The notes under the pieces are model-generated. The model ran no database searches and had not been told where the DNA came from. It saw only the letters and a program-made list of their open reading frames with translations. 64,000 nucleotides of DNA, from the NCBI GenBank assembly GCA_006226775.1, contig SBGD01000081.1, forward strand, positions 1-64,000, read 5' to 3'. A program made the translations under genes and the position numbers. Source of the DNA: Paracoccaceae bacterium. GTDB taxonomy: Bacteria > Pseudomonadota > Alphaproteobacteria > Rhodobacterales > Rhodobacteraceae. This document shows positions 62,172-64,000 of the stretch, piece by piece (positions within the stretch are counted from its first letter, which is position 1; every line of letters starts with the position of its first letter).

Positions 62172-62753
62172 ATGACCAAACGCTCGAAACGGGTTGCCCT
62201 TGCGATTCTCGGTGCCGCGGCCTTCACGCTTGCGGGCTGCGAAGAGGAAAAGGTCGATGCCTCGGCCTTTCCCGACCTGCAAAGCTGCAAGGACGAGGCC
62301 TCGCTGCGCGGCCAGTTCACCGTCGACCAATGCGAAACCGCCTTTGCCGAGGCCGAGGCGCTGCATGTCGAGGCGGCGCCGCGCTATGACAGCCTGGCGG
62401 TCTGCGAGGAACAGCATGGCGAAGGCGCCTGCGGCTCGGAAGCGGCGGCGACCCAGGGCGGATCGGGCAGCATCTTCATGCCGCTGCTGGCGGGCTACCT
62501 GATCGGCAACATGCTGAGCGGACGTTCGGGCATGGCGGCGGCGCAGCCGCTTTACAAGACCAAGGACGGCAAGTTCACCAATGCCGCGCGCTCCAGCACG
62601 TTTTCGACCAATCGCGGCGCGGCCAAGCTCAATACCTCGCAGTTCACCCGCCCGACCTCGACCGTCGGCAAGGCGCCGATGACGCGCGCCACCGCGACCT
62701 CGCGCGGGGGGTTCGGCAAGTCCGGCGGCGGGCGCGGGGGCTTCGGCGGCTGA
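62172..62753 (+). CDS. DUF1190 (YgiB-like) lipoprotein
   Basis: A 193-residue lipoprotein: basic start MTKRSKRVALAILGAAAFT and lipobox LAGC, then SAFPDLQSCKDEASLRGQFT, APRYDSLAVCEEQHGEGACG, a hydrophobic MPLLAGYLIGNMLSG and QPLYKTKDGKFTNAARSS, the signature of DUF1190/YgiB. The C-terminus is glycine- and arginine-rich (SRGGFGKSGGGRGGFGG). It lies 44 bases after the YgiC-like gene. In enterobacteria ygiBC-type pairs occur in the same order; function is unknown. Confidence 0.9.
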   Translation: MTKRSKRVALAILGAAAFTLAGCEEEKVDASAFPDLQSCKDEASLRGQFTVDQCETAFAEAEALHVEAAPRYDSLAVCEEQHGEGACGSEAAATQGGSGSIFMPLLAGYLIGNMLSGRSGMAAAQPLYKTKDGKFTNAARSSTFSTNRGAAKLNTSQFTRPTSTVGKAPMTRATATSRGGFGKSGGGRGGFGG

Positions 62754-62759
62754 GCGCGC

Positions 62760-64000
62760 TCAGATCTTGCGGATCCGGTAGCGCTTCATCTTGCGATAAA
62801 GCGTCGGACGCGAGATCCCCAGCACCTGGGCAACCCGGGTCAGGTTGCCGTTCTCGGCAATGATGGTGCGCCGGATGGCGCCGGCCTCGATGCTTTCCAG
62901 GTCGCCGGAATGGCCCTCGAGGATGTGTTGCAGCGACTCTTCGGTGCCGTCCTCGAATTCGTCGAGGATCTCCGGCGGCAGGTCCCGCTCGGTCACCAGC
63001 GGGTCGGACTTGATCAGGTAGAAGCGCTGCACCACGTTGCGCAATTCGCGCACGTTGCCGGGCCATTGGTAGCGCAGCAGAAGCTCCATCACCCGGTCGG
63101 TGAAGGTCATGGCCGGGCGGCCGGTCTCGTCGGCGTAGTGCTGCGAGAAATGCTCCAGAAGCTCGGCGACGTCATTGCCCCGCTCGCGCAGCGGCGGCAC
63201 GGTGATCGCCATCACGCCGATGCGATAGAACAGGTCGCGGCGGAAATTGCCCTTCTCGATCTCCTGCCGCAGGTCGCGGTTGGTCATGGCGATCAGCCGC
63301 ACGTCGACCGCCCGCCGCTGGTTGTCGCCCATGCGGTAGATCGCCCGCTGTTCCAGCGCGCGCAACAGGTAGGGCTGCAACTCGATGGGCATGTCGCCGA
63401 TCTCGTCAAGGCAGAGCACGCCCTTGTTGGCCTGTTCGAACTTGCCCGCGCGCCCGCCGCGCACCGCGCCGGTAAAGGCGCCGTCGGTATAGCCGAAAAG
63501 CTCGGCCCCGATCAGGTCGCTCGAGATCGCGGCGCAATTGACCGGCACATAGGGCACCTTGTCGCCCGGCAGGCGGCTGTGGATCAGGCGGGCGAACAAT
63601 TCCTTGCCGACGCCGGTCTCGCCATGGATCAGCACCGAGACATTGGCCATGGCCGCGCGTTCGGCCAGGCCGATGGCATCGACCATCTTGGGCGAGGATC
63701 CGACGATCTGGATCTGGCGCTCGGCGACATTGGCGCGCGGCTTGATGGTGCAGGTCTCGCCGGTCTTGCGCGGCCGCTTGTCCTTGAGAAACAGCGCCGC
63801 ACCGCGGAACACGCCTTCCAGCTTGAGCCGTTCGATGCCCTCGGCCTCGACGCTGAGCGGCAGGAGCTTGGGAATGTCCTGGTCCGACAGCCCCTCGAGC
63901 TTGGGCAGAAGCTTGTGGCCGACCGAAAGCTCGCGGGCGCGGCTGAGCAGATCCTCGCCCAGCCCGCGGCGAAACAGCACCCGCCCGGTCTGGTCGACCA
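62760..64000 (-). CDS. Sigma-54-dependent transcriptional activator, 5' end beyond window
   Basis: The visible 410 or so residues are an AAA+ sigma-54 activator: Walker A IHGETGVGKELFARL, the sigma-54 contact loop ELFGYTDGAFTGAVRGG, Walker B GVLCLDEIGDMP, the arginine-finger segment FRRDLFYRIGVMAITVPPLR, and the Fis-type helix-turn-helix NLTRVAQVLGISRPTLYRKM. The N-terminal part preceding residue VGSSPKMVDAI is a sensory region with no clear receiver domain, so it is not an NtrC-type response regulator. Coding continues to the window edge, so the true start is not visible. It is convergent with the DUF1190 gene. Confidence 0.93.
   Translation of the reverse strand, partial: VDQTGRVLFRRGLGEDLLSRARELSVGHKLLPKLEGLSDQDIPKLLPLSVEAEGIERLKLEGVFRGAALFLKDKRPRKTGETCTIKPRANVAERQIQIVGSSPKMVDAIGLAERAAMANVSVLIHGETGVGKELFARLIHSRLPGDKVPYVPVNCAAISSDLIGAELFGYTDGAFTGAVRGGRAGKFEQANKGVLCLDEIGDMPIELQPYLLRALEQRAIYRMGDNQRRAVDVRLIAMTNRDLRQEIEKGNFRRDLFYRIGVMAITVPPLRERGNDVAELLEHFSQHYADETGRPAMTFTDRVMELLLRYQWPGNVRELRNVVQRFYLIKSDPLVTERDLPPEILDEFEDGTEESLQHILEGHSGDLESIEAGAIRRTIIAENGNLTRVAQVLGISRPTLYRKMKRYRIRKI

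Overview
The window is GC-rich, densely packed DNA from an alphaproteobacterium, most likely of the Rhodobacterales (Paracoccus/Roseobacter type). The placement is inferred from a Paracoccus-like cytochrome aa3 subunit I, an NsrR-linked nitric-oxide operon, a tripartite TRAP transporter, L-arabinose 1-dehydrogenase with arabonate dehydratase, a Bat operon and a polyhydroxybutyrate-type dehydrogenase/patatin pair. No rRNA or tRNA gene was seen.

Layout. 1-175: the end of an IS66 element that has cut off a gene whose last codons survive. 175-2199: a 674-residue unknown protein with an apparent papain-like Cys-His-Asn triad. 2.2-6.8 kb: a decayed catabolic island with a truncated transaldolase, an intact DeoR regulator, an amidase lacking its catalytic core, a frameshifted ABC ATPase, the tail of a sugar permease, and a sulfatase broken into two pieces on opposite strands. 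6.85-10.5 kb: an operon of flavin reductase, RIC iron-centre repair protein and an orphan cytochrome oxidase subunit I, divergent from nsrR. 10.5-19 kb: small stress proteins, an envelope cluster (DUF488, DUF2945, rhomboid-like, DUF202, MprF, HdeD) and a divergent two-component system. 19.1-21.4 kb: 3-hydroxybutyrate dehydrogenase, a SpoIIAA-like protein and a patatin. 21.5-28.7 kb: a complete moxR-DUF58-DUF4381-batA-batB/C-batD operon. 28.9-33.2 kb: YfdX, a second two-component system paralogous to the first, and a second patatin. 33.3-37.8 kb: a TRAP transporter with a mutated aldehyde dehydrogenase. 38.1-48.8 kb: carbohydrate metabolism, with a partly deleted ABC transporter, a GntR regulator, a split transketolase, an aminotransferase, two Gfo/Idh/MocA dehydrogenases and an arabonate-type dehydratase. 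48.8-51.6 kb: IS remnants (IS5, and IS66 apparently nested in IS110). 52-60.7 kb: a signalling island with two solute-binding proteins, a membrane SpoIIE/PP2C phosphatase, a Na/Pi-cotransporter-like protein, an RsbW-RsbV fusion, a LuxR-type regulator and a histidine kinase. 60.9-64 kb: a YgiC/YgiB-like pair and a sigma-54 activator that runs off the window.

Two themes stand out. First, gene decay is unusually heavy: at least ten genes carry single-base indels, in-frame stops or internal deletions, mostly in the transport and signalling islands. Either the lineage is losing functions or the assembly contains errors; raw reads would decide. Second, the 52-60 kb island looks like a solute-sensing partner-switching system coupled to a Na/Pi-type transporter. 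It is the best candidate for something not well described, although four of its seven genes are interrupted in this sequence.
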